A stretch of DNA of 64,000 nucleotides from Botrimarina mediterranea (lineage in GTDB: Bacteria > Planctomycetota > Planctomycetia > Pirellulales > Lacipirellulaceae): assembly GCF_007753265.1 (NCBI RefSeq), contig NZ_CP036349.1, positions 2,575,363 to 2,639,362 of the forward strand. The letters are read 5' to 3'. The translations under genes and the position numbers were made by a program. Each line of letters begins with the position of its first letter. Position 1 is the first letter of the stretch. Shown here piece by piece: positions 7,392 to 16,507 of this stretch. The notes under the pieces were generated by a model. It ran no database searches. It was not told the origin of the DNA and was given only the letters and a program-made list of their open reading frames with translations.

Positions 7392-10300
7392 ATGGAACGC
7401 TCCCGCAAAGCCCGGCTCGCTCGCCTCCTGTCGTTCGACGCCCTCGAGCCCCGCGCGATGCTCGCCGTGACGACCCTGGTCGCCGCGGCCGACAGCTTCA
7501 CCGCCGCGGGCGTCGGCGCCGGTTCAGCGCCGGTGCTCGACGCGCTCGACGCCAACGGCTCCGGCGACCGCGCTGTCTACGTCCGCTTCGACCTTTCGAC
7601 GGTGGACCTCTCGGAGGTCACCTCCGCCACGTTCAAACTCTTCAAGACGGGCGGAACACGCAACGACACGATCGTCACCGAACGGTTCGACGTCTACGGT
7701 CTCTTGCCGCTGGCGGGCAACACGCCACAGAACTGGAACGAGGCGACGCTCGCCGAAGGGGGCGTCGGCGCCGAGTACACGAACACGTCGGGCAACGGCC
7801 CCGACGTTTCGCGGCTGTTCAGTCTCGACGCCGAGGCGGGCGCCGCGGTGACGGAGACCGTGATCAACGCCGACGGCGCCGCGCAGTCGATCACCGGCCC
7901 GGACCTGCTCGCCTTCCTCCAAGCACGCAAAGCCGACAGCGGGTTGGCGACGTTCGTGACTTATGTCGACGCCGGAGCGGTGCGGGGCTGGGGATACTCG
8001 TCGCGCGAAGCGACAGACGTCGCGGTGCGGCCCGTGTTGGAACTCGATGGGGCAGTGGTCGTTGACCCGGTCGATCCGGAAGACTCGTACCCCGAGGACC
8101 CGGTCGCTTTCCCCCGCCAGGTCGAGAGGCTCGATCGCGGCGTCGTGGCGGTGCGCCCGGCAGAAGGATCGGCTTACATCGGCTGGCGTTTGTTGGGAGA
8201 CGACCCGACGGACGTGGCGTTCAACGTGTACCGTGCTTCGGGCGGCGGAGAGCCGGAGAAGATCAATCGGGCGCCGGTGACGCAGACGACCGACTTTCGC
8301 GACAACTCGGCGACCGCGGGCGTCGAGCACACGTATTTCGTGCGCGCCGTCGTCGATGGCGAAGAGCTAGCGGCGAGCGAGTCGTACACGCTCGACGCCG
8401 CCACGCCGGTGCAGCAGCACCTCGACATCCCGTTGCAAATCCCGCCCGACGGCATGACGCCCAGCGGGGATACGTACTCGTACAACGCGAACGACGCGTC
8501 GGTCGGCGATCTCGACGGCGACGGCCAGTACGAGATCATCCTCAAGTGGGACCCCTCCAACGCGAAGGACAATTCGCAGTCGGGCTACACGGGTAACGTC
8601 TATGTCGACGCCTACACGCTCGAGGGCGAGCTGCTTTGGAGGATCGACCTCGGTCGCAACATCCGCGCCGGCGCCCATTACACACAGCTGGCCGTCTACG
8701 ACTTCGACGGCGACGGCCGCTCCGAGGTCATCCTCAAGACCGCGCCCGGCACGATCGATGGCGAGGGCAACCCGGTCCTCATGCGGGGCTACACCGCCGA
8801 CGCCGACTATCGCAACGCCAGTGGCTATGTCATCACGGGCCCCGAGTTCCTGACGGTCTTCGACGGCCAGACAGGCGGCGCTCTCTCAACGATCCACTTC
8901 GAACCGGCCCGCGGCTCGGCGTCGCAGTGGGGGGACTCGTACGGTAACCGCGTCGATCGCTTCACGGTTGGTGTGGCGTACCTCGACGGTGAGCGTCCGA
9001 GCCTGATCTTCGGCCGTGGCTACTACGGCCCGCAGGGCGGCTTCCAGGCGCGCAACGAGGTGGCGGCTTACGACTTCCGCGACGGTCAGCTGACCGAGCG
9101 CTGGATATTCAAAGCGGCGACTAACGGGCCGAACCCGGAGTACATCGGCGAAGGCGCCCACTCGCTGACGATCGGTGACGTTGACGGCGACGGCTACGAC
9201 GAGGTCGTTTACGGCGCGTCGGCCATCGATCACGACGGGACCGGTCTTTACGCCACGGGCCTCGGCCACGGCGACGCGCTGCACATGTCCGACATGGACC
9301 CAACCAGGCCGGGCCTTGAGGTCTTCATGGTCCACGAGTCTCGTGGCGCCTATGAGAGTAACGGCCGCGACGCGGGCGGCGAGTTGCGCGACGCGATGAC
9401 GGGCGAGCTGTTGTTCCAGATCCCCTCGAACGACGACGTGGGCCGCGGCGTCGCGATGGACATCGACCCGAATCACCTCGGCTATGAGTTCTGGGCGACG
9501 ACCAACGAGGGGACGCGGATGATTTACAACGTCTCGGGCGAGGCGTTGTACCCGGCTTCCGGCGGCATCCCTTACAACTTCGGCGTCTGGTGGGACGCCG
9601 ACCTGTCGCGCGAGCTCCTCGACGGGACAACCATTTCGAAGTGGAATAGCCCCGGCCGTACGAGCCTCGTCTCCTCCAATAGCAACGGCATCAACGACAG
9701 CTCCGGCTTGTCGTCGAACAACGGCAGCAAGAGCACGCCGACGCTGAGCGGCGACCTCTTCGGCGACTGGCGCGAAGAGGTCATCTGGCGCCGCAGCGAT
9801 AACTCGGCGCTCGAAATCTGGACGACCACCATCTCCGCCACGTCTCGGCTGACGACGCTCATGCACGACACGCAGTACCGTGTCGCCATCGCCTGGCAGA
9901 ACGGCGCCTACAACCAGCCGCCGCACCCGAGCTTCTACCTCGGAACCGGCATGGAGACGCCGCCGCGGCCACTGCTGTACTTCGGCGGTGAGTTGCGCGG
10001 CGATTTCAACGCCGACGGCGCCGTCAATGCCGCGGACTACACCGTTTGGCGTGACAACCTGGGGAGCACCACCAACCTCGCCGCCGACGCCGACCGCAAC
10101 GGCGTGGTGGAAGAGGCCGACCGCTCGATCTGGCTAGCCAACTACGGCGCCGTCGCAGCGGCGCCGGCGACCGAAGAGGCGACGGCGCCGGCGGCGATGG
10201 TCAGCCGCCCGACGGTTGTCGATTCGGTGGGCGATGAGTTGACACCTCCCCCCTTCGCCTTCGTCATCGATTCGGGACTCGATACAACCGCGGAAGCCCG

Positions 10301-10508
10301 GCCGGTCTATCGACCGGCGACACGTGTCGCATCGCCAGGGCAGCTCGACCAACGGGACTTGCTGCTCGTCAGGCAGTCGTACTTCGAGGGAGCCAGCGAC
10401 CTTACGGAGCGTGATTCAAAGATTGCAAGCTCAACAGGCGCCGACGTCGAGGCGCCGGCCGACTTTGACGGCGCGTTCGAGCGACTGGGGCGCCCTTTCG
10501 ACGAGTGA
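7392..10508 (+). CDS. Rhamnogalacturonan lyase (PL11) with DNRLRE-like and dockerin-like modules
   Basis: ATG 7392 gives 1038 residues and places the surface-protein motif LEPRAMLA at residues 18-25, as is usual in planctomycetes; the Shine-Dalgarno is weak. Modules in order: DNRLRE-like beta domain (about 27-220), linker, the PL11 N-terminal beta-sheet domain beginning VERLDRGVVAVRP (about 243), then the eight-bladed propeller (about 340-870) with repeated DxDGDGxxE calcium loops (VGDLDGDGQYEIILKW, YDFDGDGRSEVILK, IGDVDGDGYDEVVYG). Next is a dockerin-like module (GDFNADGAVNAADYTVWRD) and a tail of about 90 residues without PEP-CTERM. PL11 cleaves the rhamnogalacturonan I backbone by beta-elimination, which fits the adjacent CE12 and GH28 enzymes. 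The DNRLRE-PL11-dockerin architecture is unusually long for the family. Confidence 0.9.
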   Translation: MERSRKARLARLLSFDALEPRAMLAVTTLVAAADSFTAAGVGAGSAPVLDALDANGSGDRAVYVRFDLSTVDLSEVTSATFKLFKTGGTRNDTIVTERFDVYGLLPLAGNTPQNWNEATLAEGGVGAEYTNTSGNGPDVSRLFSLDAEAGAAVTETVINADGAAQSITGPDLLAFLQARKADSGLATFVTYVDAGAVRGWGYSSREATDVAVRPVLELDGAVVVDPVDPEDSYPEDPVAFPRQVERLDRGVVAVRPAEGSAYIGWRLLGDDPTDVAFNVYRASGGGEPEKINRAPVTQTTDFRDNSATAGVEHTYFVRAVVDGEELAASESYTLDAATPVQQHLDIPLQIPPDGMTPSGDTYSYNANDASVGDLDGDGQYEIILKWDPSNAKDNSQSGYTGNVYVDAYTLEGELLWRIDLGRNIRAGAHYTQLAVYDFDGDGRSEVILKTAPGTIDGEGNPVLMRGYTADADYRNASGYVITGPEFLTVFDGQTGGALSTIHFEPARGSASQWGDSYGNRVDRFTVGVAYLDGERPSLIFGRGYYGPQGGFQARNEVAAYDFRDGQLTERWIFKAATNGPNPEYIGEGAHSLTIGDVDGDGYDEVVYGASAIDHDGTGLYATGLGHGDALHMSDMDPTRPGLEVFMVHESRGAYESNGRDAGGELRDAMTGELLFQIPSNDDVGRGVAMDIDPNHLGYEFWATTNEGTRMIYNVSGEALYPASGGIPYNFGVWWDADLSRELLDGTTISKWNSPGRTSLVSSNSNGINDSSGLSSNNGSKSTPTLSGDLFGDWREEVIWRRSDNSALEIWTTTISATSRLTTLMHDTQYRVAIAWQNGAYNQPPHPSFYLGTGMETPPRPLLYFGGELRGDFNADGAVNAADYTVWRDNLGSTTNLAADADRNGVVEEADRSIWLANYGAVAAAPATEEATAPAAMVSRPTVVDSVGDELTPPPFAFVIDSGLDTTAEARPVYRPATRVASPGQLDQRDLLLVRQSYFEGASDLTERDSKIASSTGADVEAPADFDGAFERLGRPFDE

Positions 10509-10560
10509 GAGGGGCCCAGCAACGTAATCGCGAACCAAACCTCGTTGGAAAAGACCGTTC

Positions 10561-12009
10561 ATGCGCCGGCTTCTTCTGATTGCCTTCGTCGTGGGCGCCC
10601 CGATCGCAAAGGCGGCTGAGAGGTCGGGGGAGCGGATGAACGTCTTGTTCATCATCGCCGACGATCTCCGCACCGAGCTCGGTTGCTACGGCAGCGAGAT
10701 CGCCCAGACGCCGTGCCTCGACCGATTTGCGGACCGCGGCGTTCGTTTCGATCGGGCCTACTGCCAGTTCCCGCTCTGCAACCCATCACGCAGCTCGATG
10801 CTCACGGGGCGACGGCCAACCGAGGTCGGCGTCTTGGGGAATCGCACCTGGTTCGGCGCCACTTGTTCTGACGCGGTCAGTCTCCCGAAGCACTTCCGCC
10901 ATCATGGCTATCGCACGCTGCGGAGCGGCAAGGTCTTCCACGGCGGCATCGACGACACGGCCGCCTGGGACGAGGGGGGCGAAGAACGCTACTTCGGTGA
11001 AGGCGCGACCGCCCAGCCGCCCGATGAGAGCGTACGCGGCCCCGATGGCAGGCTGCTCGGTAAGGACGAGCGGTCGGACCGGATCGTTGTGCTTCCCGGT
11101 GACGGTTCACAGACCCGCGAGCACCGCATCGCTGACCGCGCGATCGCCTACCTCCGTGAAGCAAGCGAGCACGACGCCGACGAGCCATTCCTGCTGATGT
11201 GCGGCTTCAATAAGCCACACAGCCCCTTGGAGGCGCCGCAGGCGTACTTCGATCGTTTTGACCTGGATTCGATCCCGCTGCCGAGCGACTACGAGCCGCG
11301 GCCGACCGTGCCGGAGGGATTCCCGGCGGGTTCGATCCGCCGCAGCAACGCCGACCTCTTCATTGGCCGTGACTCGACGCCCGAGGCGGCGCGCGAAATG
11401 ATCCGCGCGTACCTCGCTTCGTCGGCATGGATGGATTACAACGCGGGCCGAGTGCTCGACGCGTTGGAAGAATCGGGGTTGGCGGAGTCAACGATCGTCG
11501 TCTTCTGGGGCGACCACGGCTACCAACTCGGCGAGAAGGGCAAGTGGTCGAAGGCCGGCTCGCTATGGGAGCAGGGGCTCCGTGTGCCGACGATCCTTTA
11601 CGACCCCCGCGCCGCCGGCAACGGCCGCGCCTGCCCGCGCGTTGTGCAGACGCTCGACTTCTATGCGACGCTCTGCGACCTGTGTGAGTTGCCGACGCCC
11701 GACGGCGTCGAAGGCCGCAGCCTCGCGCCGTTCCTCGACGATCCCGACACGCCGTCCGAGGAGCCCGCTTACTCGGTGTGGAGCGAAGACGGCAAGCACG
11801 TCACCGGCGTCGCCCTACGGACCGAGCACTGGCGCTACGCCGAGTTCTTCGGTCGTGGCGCCGGGAAGATGCTGACCGACCCCGTCGCCGACCCCGCCGA
11901 AACCGTCAACCTGGCGAACGACCCGGCTCACGCCGAGCTCGTCGCTCGGTTTTCACGAATGGCGCGCGACTACGCGACTTGGTGGCTGCCCGCCGAAGCG
12001 GCGCCGTGA
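10561..12009 (+). CDS. Secreted sulfatase (iduronate-2-sulfatase-like)
   Basis: A 482-residue sulfatase with a signal peptide (1-19). The first metal-binding Asp pair is in FIIADDLR. The formylglycine site is C73-N-P-S-R, the Cys-type signature, followed by SMLTGRRP. Later motifs FNKPHSPL and FWGDHGYQLGEKGKWSK are typical of the iduronate-2-sulfatase-like branch. It would hydrolyse sulfate esters on a sugar after maturation of Cys73 by a formylglycine-generating or anSME enzyme encoded elsewhere. It follows the PL11 gene by 52 bases on the same strand and may be cotranscribed, suggesting that a sulfated pectin-like algal polymer is the substrate; that link is inference. Its stop lies 9 bases from the convergent HAD gene. 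Confidence 0.88.
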   Translation: MRRLLLIAFVVGAPIAKAAERSGERMNVLFIIADDLRTELGCYGSEIAQTPCLDRFADRGVRFDRAYCQFPLCNPSRSSMLTGRRPTEVGVLGNRTWFGATCSDAVSLPKHFRHHGYRTLRSGKVFHGGIDDTAAWDEGGEERYFGEGATAQPPDESVRGPDGRLLGKDERSDRIVVLPGDGSQTREHRIADRAIAYLREASEHDADEPFLLMCGFNKPHSPLEAPQAYFDRFDLDSIPLPSDYEPRPTVPEGFPAGSIRRSNADLFIGRDSTPEAAREMIRAYLASSAWMDYNAGRVLDALEESGLAESTIVVFWGDHGYQLGEKGKWSKAGSLWEQGLRVPTILYDPRAAGNGRACPRVVQTLDFYATLCDLCELPTPDGVEGRSLAPFLDDPDTPSEEPAYSVWSEDGKHVTGVALRTEHWRYAEFFGRGAGKMLTDPVADPAETVNLANDPAHAELVARFSRMARDYATWWLPAEAAP

Positions 12010-12018
12010 TGACGGCGC

Positions 12019-12822
12019 CTACGCACGCAGCAGCGACGGCAGTTCGCTCAGGCTGTTGATCACGGCGTCGGGGTAAGCCGCGGGCGGGATTTCGACGAGG
12101 CTCTCCATCGTGGCCTCGCCGGTGAGTGTCAGGACGCTCCGCGCGCCGGCGGCCTTCGCGAGCGCGATGTCCGTGTAGATGCGATCGCCAACGACCACGA
12201 TCTCGTGCGGCTCGAGGCCGTGCTTCTCGATTGTGAAGCCGAGCATCGAAGGGTTGGGCTTGCCGGCGATGGCGTCGGGCTGGCGGCCCGTCGCCGATTC
12301 GAGCAGCGCACAAATGGCCCCGCAGTCCGGCAGCATCGTCGGCAGATTCGTGGGGCAGACGCGGTCGGGGTGCGTCGCCAGATACGGGAGGCCTTGCTTG
12401 ATCTGGTAAGCCGTTCGGCAAAGCCGCTGGTAGTCGAGTTCCAGATCGAAGCCGACGACCACCACTTCCGGATCGCTCTCGTCGATGACGAACCCTTCCG
12501 CCTGCAAGTCATCGACAAGGCCCGGCGCGCCGAGGACGAAGAGCTTGGACTTTCCGGGACAACGGGCTCGCAACAGGCTCGCGGTCGCTTGCGCCGAGGT
12601 CGTCACCGAGTCGGCCGCCACATCGAGGCCCATCTTCAGCAGGTGCTGGCGGTACTCCGCGCGGCTCTTCGAGCAGTTGTTGGTGATGAACGTGTAGCCG
12701 ACGCCGAGTTGCTCAAGCGTCGCTAGGCAAGGCGGTGTTTCGGCGAAGAGCTTGTCGCCGAGATAGATCGTGCCGTCCATATCGAAGACGACGTAGCGGA
12801 CCGTGGACCAATCGATAGACAT
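12019..12822 (-). CDS. HAD-IIA family phosphatase (NagD / glycerol-phosphate phosphatase type)
   Basis: ATG 12822 overlaps the stop of the upstream transporter (TGATG), giving 267 residues; a longer open frame exists but would run into that gene. HAD motif I is DMDGT (nucleophile Asp14, acid/base Asp16), motif II lies in FITNNCSK, and motif IV is VVGDRIYTDI. A C2-type cap lies between them, with KPNPSML before motif IV as in the NagD/PGP/Rv1692 branch. Rv1692 and mammalian PGP dephosphorylate glycerol phosphate. Operon position as the last of four genes after a phosphodiesterase, G1P dehydrogenase and OPA transporter suggests the same substrate here, but this is inference; related enzymes act on other small phosphates. 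Confidence 0.85.
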   Translation of the reverse strand: MSIDWSTVRYVVFDMDGTIYLGDKLFAETPPCLATLEQLGVGYTFITNNCSKSRAEYRQHLLKMGLDVAADSVTTSAQATASLLRARCPGKSKLFVLGAPGLVDDLQAEGFVIDESDPEVVVVGFDLELDYQRLCRTAYQIKQGLPYLATHPDRVCPTNLPTMLPDCGAICALLESATGRQPDAIAGKPNPSMLGFTIEKHGLEPHEIVVVGDRIYTDIALAKAAGARSVLTLTGEATMESLVEIPPAAYPDAVINSLSELPSLLRA

Positions 12823-14081
12823 CAGTAACCGTGGGCCTTCGCCCGCCAACAGAGTGCAAAGAGCAGGGCGCCAACGACGCCGCAGTTAAAGAACATCGCA
12901 AAGCCCGCGTCCCAGCCGTGCCGCTCGACCAACCAGCCGATGCCGACGCCCGAGAGGACGGTGCTGAGGTAACCAAAGAGGCCGGTCAGGCCAACCGCGG
13001 AGGCGGCGGCGCGTTTGGTCGCGAGGTTCGCGACGCAGATGCCAACCAAACACTGCGGCCCGTAGATAAAGAAGCCGGCGATAACCAACAAGGCGGTGCA
13101 GACAGTCGTCGAGGAATCCGGCAACAACCAAAACGCCGCCAACGCCGCGGTGCAGCAGGTCATGTAGACCAGGCACGCGCGGGCGCCGCGGCCGGCAAAG
13201 AATCGGTCGGTGATCCAACCGCTCGAGAGCATCCCCAGGATGCCGGCCGCCTCGAACGCCGCGATCATCCAACCCGCCGATGTGAGCTCAACGCCGCGGG
13301 CCTGCTTGAGGAAGGTCGGCCCCCAGTCGAGGATGCCGTAGCGGACCGCGTAGACAAAGAAGTTGGCGATAGCGAGCAGCCAGATCGACGGGTTCGAGAG
13401 CACCATCGAACGCAGCACCGAGAGGACGGGCTCGCTGGCGTCAGCCGTCGTGACCAGAGTCCCTTGGACCGGCGCGAGCCCGAGCGACTCGGGCGTGTCG
13501 CGCAGGAAGATCGCCAAGGCCCCGGCGCCGAGGAGCGCGATGCCGGCGGGCACAAAGAAGCAAAGCCGCCAGTCGATCGGCGCCAGGTAGCCGCAGAGGA
13601 TGACCACCGCGCCGGCGCCGAGCGAGTGCGAGCTGTTCCACACCGACATCATCGTCGCCAACCGGTGCGGCGGGAACCAGTGCGTCATCAGCCGGGCGCA
13701 CGGCGGGAAGCCGATCCCCTGGAACCAGCCGTTCGCCATCCACAGCACGCCGAAGGCGACCACCGATGAAGCGAGACCGAAGGCAATGTTGATCACAGCG
13801 CAGATCGCCAGTCCCGCCGCCATGAACCACCGCGCGTTGACACGGTCGCCGATGACGCCGTTCGCGAACTTCGACACGCCGTAGAGCAAGCCGTGCAACG
13901 TCAGGAAGAGGCCGAGGTCGCTCTTGCTGACGCCGAGCTGGCTCTCCATCACGGGCATCGCGACGCTGAGATTCTTGCGCACGAAGTAATAGAGCGCGTA
14001 GCCGATGATCGTCGTGATCAGGATCCGCCGCCGCCAGTAGCGGTGCGCCGGCGTATCGTCGTCGGTGGCTAGACCTGTCAC
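12822..14081 (-). CDS. MFS transporter, organophosphate:phosphate antiporter type (GlpT-like)
   Basis: GTG 14081 overlaps the upstream stop (GTGA), giving 419 residues; an ATG further upstream lies inside the preceding gene. About 12 hydrophobic segments are visible. The N-terminal segment GYALYYFVRKNLSVAMP and the loop YGVSKFANGVIGDRVNAR are hallmarks of the organophosphate:phosphate antiporter family (GlpT, UhpT, UhpC, PgtP). The protein should exchange a phosphorylated three-carbon or sugar compound for phosphate across the inner membrane. Neighbours (phosphodiesterase, G1P dehydrogenase, HAD phosphatase) point to glycerol phosphate. Both flanking genes overlap it, so the three are translationally coupled. 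Confidence 0.85.
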   Translation of the reverse strand: MTGLATDDDTPAHRYWRRRILITTIIGYALYYFVRKNLSVAMPVMESQLGVSKSDLGLFLTLHGLLYGVSKFANGVIGDRVNARWFMAAGLAICAVINIAFGLASSVVAFGVLWMANGWFQGIGFPPCARLMTHWFPPHRLATMMSVWNSSHSLGAGAVVILCGYLAPIDWRLCFFVPAGIALLGAGALAIFLRDTPESLGLAPVQGTLVTTADASEPVLSVLRSMVLSNPSIWLLAIANFFVYAVRYGILDWGPTFLKQARGVELTSAGWMIAAFEAAGILGMLSSGWITDRFFAGRGARACLVYMTCCTAALAAFWLLPDSSTTVCTALLVIAGFFIYGPQCLVGICVANLATKRAAASAVGLTGLFGYLSTVLSGVGIGWLVERHGWDAGFAMFFNCGVVGALLFALCWRAKAHGY

Positions 14082-15454
14082 GTCGGCGTCTCGGGGTACG
14101 GCTCCGAGTCCTCTTCTCCAATGAGCTCGTTCCAAAGCCCGGCGCGGCGCACGAAGTCGAGCACCGTGTAGCGACGGCGGAGGAAGTAGGCCTTCAGGTG
14201 GCTGGAGCGCAATCGCGCGGGCGTAATGCCGATCTGCTGCGACTCCGTCGGACAGCCCGCAGCCGCGAGCATGTCCCGCGCCTCGGCGACGCTGTAGACG
14301 TGCCCCGAAAGCCGATCGCGAAGCTGCGGCCAGCGATCCTTCAGGGTCGTTAGTTCTTTACGGAGGTCGTTGCGGGAAATGCGTTTGGCGTTGCTCTCTT
14401 CGATTCCCTTGTTGATAAGGGCCGCCTTGTTGACGGGGGCCGGGTCATCGAAGAGTCGAGGAATGGTCGCCTCGTCTTGCGACCACTTGGGCCATTGGTT
14501 TACTGCGGATTCAACGTCTATCTGATCGAGCGGTCGATCTAAAATCGCCTCGTACAACCGCAGGGACGCAAGCGATCCAATGCCGACCTTGAACCCATGC
14601 GACGGCGCCGAGCCATCGTGGGTGTGGTTCTCCATGTCCCACAGGTGGCTGAACTGATGCTCGGCGCCGGAGGCGGGACGGCTCGAGAGCGACGCCTGCA
14701 TCGCGAAGCCCGTCATCATCAGCGCGACGGTGAGGCGCTGGATCGGCTCGACCTCGCCACGGCGCACCCCCTCGGGATCGGCGAGCCAATCACAGAGACG
14801 GTCCTGCACCATCGCCCACGTCGGCGCATCGATTGCTTCGACGCCAAGACCATCGGCCAAGAGCCAGTCTGCCCCGGCGGGGCACTTCGCGAAGAGGTCG
14901 GCGTAGCCCGATGCGTTCAGCCAAGCCGGCGCCGCGGCGATGATGTCGATGTCGGCGACAACCGCGAACGGGGCGGGGCAGTCGAACGTCTGCTTCGACC
15001 CCTCGTGGGTGATCGACGAACCGTAGGCCGTGTAGCCGTCCATCGAAGCGGCGGTCGCGACGCACAAGTAGCGCCGCCCAGCGCGGTGCGCCGCCAGCTT
15101 GACCACGTCATTGATGGTCCCGGCGCCGAGCGCGACGGGGATGGCGTCGGTGGCGGCGATAGCGGCGAGCGCTCGATCAACGAAGTGCGACTCCGCATAG
15201 AGTCCCTCCGCAGGCAAGACCGCGGGGTCATGCAATCGAACGCCGGCCGCAGACAGCGACTCTTCTAGCGCCCTTCCCGCCACCGAGTAGGTGCTGTCAT
15301 CCGCGACGAGGATCGCCGAATGGCTCGGGAAGGATGAAGCGAAGAGCGCGCCGGCGTCGCGTAGCACGCCGCGACCGACGAGCAACTGCTTGGTGTCCCG
15401 GGCGGCCTGAAGCGCGTTGTCGATCCGCTGACGGTCGGCGAGGCTTTCACTCAT
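14078..15454 (-). CDS. egsA: sn-glycerol-1-phosphate dehydrogenase (AraM/EgsA family)
   Basis: A 458-residue member of the iron-type dehydrogenase superfamily. It is predicted to interconvert sn-glycerol-1-phosphate and dihydroxyacetone phosphate with NAD(P)H. The dinucleotide loop is LGAGTINDVVK (109-119), and ATAASMDGY (133-141) is typical of G1P dehydrogenases. Metal ligands by analogy with GldA are Asp186 (SGYADLFAK), His266 (GAEHQFSH) and His286 (SHGFKVG), all present. G1P is the stereoisomer used for archaeal lipids; bacterial AraM homologues in Bacillus have this activity. The gene lies between a glycerophosphodiesterase (8-base overlap) and a GlpT-like transporter (4-base overlap), which suggests catabolism of G1P rather than lipid synthesis; no GGGP synthase (PcrB) is in the window. 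Confidence 0.88.
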   Translation of the reverse strand: MSESLADRQRIDNALQAARDTKQLLVGRGVLRDAGALFASSFPSHSAILVADDSTYSVAGRALEESLSAAGVRLHDPAVLPAEGLYAESHFVDRALAAIAATDAIPVALGAGTINDVVKLAAHRAGRRYLCVATAASMDGYTAYGSSITHEGSKQTFDCPAPFAVVADIDIIAAAPAWLNASGYADLFAKCPAGADWLLADGLGVEAIDAPTWAMVQDRLCDWLADPEGVRRGEVEPIQRLTVALMMTGFAMQASLSSRPASGAEHQFSHLWDMENHTHDGSAPSHGFKVGIGSLASLRLYEAILDRPLDQIDVESAVNQWPKWSQDEATIPRLFDDPAPVNKAALINKGIEESNAKRISRNDLRKELTTLKDRWPQLRDRLSGHVYSVAEARDMLAAAGCPTESQQIGITPARLRSSHLKAYFLRRRYTVLDFVRRAGLWNELIGEEDSEPYPETPT

Positions 15455-16361
15455 CGTTCGCCCGACCGTCGTTTGCTTGGTAGTAGCGTCGAACCGTCTC
15501 TGCCGTCACGTCGGGGTAGTCGGTCGCGAAACTGACGACGCCCAAGTCGAGCAGCCGCTCGAAGTAGCGAGGGTCTTTCGTCTCCCACGGAAAGACCTGG
15601 AAGAGAACGCCGTGCCGTCGCAATTGTTCGCCGACACCCCTCAAGAATTCTTCCGAAGGCGACATCCTGCCCTCGGCGTTGAAGCGGACATGAATCTGCA
15701 ATTGATCGACGCCGTCGAAATGTTCGTCCTCAAGCTTGTCGAACCGCGCCCGGAGCTCATCCTCGCTGCCGCCCATCCAGTGCAGCGTTGGTGAATCGGG
15801 AGCGAGCGCCTTCCACTGCAACAACTCGTGGTACTTGGTGCTCGCTACGATGAGCTGCCGATGCACGGCCTTCGATTCGCTGGCGAGTTGCGTGAAGTCA
15901 ACTTGCTTGATGTCGAGGTACATCAAGCGGTCCGGGTGACGCTCGAGAATTTCATAGACGTCGGTCATCCGCGGCACACGCTGGCCGCGGTATTGCTCTC
16001 CGCGCCAGCGGCCGACATCGAGCGCCGCGACTTCTTGATACGTGAGGTCGCCGATCCCTTGATTGCGTACCGCCTCGTCGCCGTCGGACAGTACCCGGCG
16101 GAGGTTGTTGTCATGGAACGCAACGATCACCCCATCGCGGGTGGTGCGAAGGTCCGCTTCGGGCGCGGCGCCGAGGCCCCAGGCGATCTCGAACGCCGGG
16201 ATCGAGTTCTCGGGCATCAGCATCCCGGCGCCGCGGTGCGCTTGAATGATGAATTTTTCGAGTGGCGACTCGTGCCGCAGGTTTTCGGGCGTCTGGGCGG
16301 TTACAACAGTGACGGCCCAGAAGGCTAGCGACGCGCCGACGCCAATCGAGAGAGGCTGCAT
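15447..16361 (-). CDS. Exported glycerophosphodiester phosphodiesterase
   Basis: ATG 16361 gives 304 residues with a signal peptide (MQPLSIGVGASLAFWAVTVVTAQ); the longer open frame upstream runs into the regulator promoter. Catalytic residues of the GDPD TIM barrel are present: His42-Arg43 in AHRGAG, Glu68 and Asp70 (PEADLRT), and His83 in FHDNNL; PENSIPAF is conserved. It hydrolyses glycerophosphodiesters to glycerol phosphate plus an alcohol in the periplasm. It is the first gene of the operon GDPD - G1P dehydrogenase - transporter - HAD phosphatase and is divergent from a SorC-type regulator. Whether it releases sn-glycerol-1-phosphate or sn-glycerol-3-phosphate cannot be read from sequence. 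Confidence 0.9.
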   Translation of the reverse strand: MQPLSIGVGASLAFWAVTVVTAQTPENLRHESPLEKFIIQAHRGAGMLMPENSIPAFEIAWGLGAAPEADLRTTRDGVIVAFHDNNLRRVLSDGDEAVRNQGIGDLTYQEVAALDVGRWRGEQYRGQRVPRMTDVYEILERHPDRLMYLDIKQVDFTQLASESKAVHRQLIVASTKYHELLQWKALAPDSPTLHWMGGSEDELRARFDKLEDEHFDGVDQLQIHVRFNAEGRMSPSEEFLRGVGEQLRRHGVLFQVFPWETKDPRYFERLLDLGVVSFATDYPDVTAETVRRYYQANDGRANDE

Positions 16362-16380
16362 CAGGATACCGGGCGGTGAG

Positions 16381-16423
16381 ATAATTCGAAAAGAGTCTTT
16401 GCACGAGCCATGCAAAGAATTAT
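16381..16423. promoter_or_regulatory. Candidate operator of the SorC-type regulator
   Basis: A perfect 8-base inverted repeat TCTTTGCA (16396-16403) / TGCAAAGA (16411-16418) with a 7-base spacer, flanked by a second pair ATAATT (16381-16386) / AATTAT (16418-16423). It sits in the 146-base divergent region between the GDPD operon and the regulator, about 20-60 bases upstream of the GDPD start. Confidence 0.6.
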
Positions 16424-16507
16424 TATTCGCACTGGTTATGTGCGATAGGAAACTAGCACACGCCTCTCCTCTCCGCAAGCTTCTACGCTCCAAGCGCGGG
16501 TCCAATC

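Noticed and set aside
15447-16505. Longer N-terminus for the first GDPD
   Set aside because: The extra 48 residues would cover the regulator promoter and operator dyad and bury the signal peptide inside the protein.
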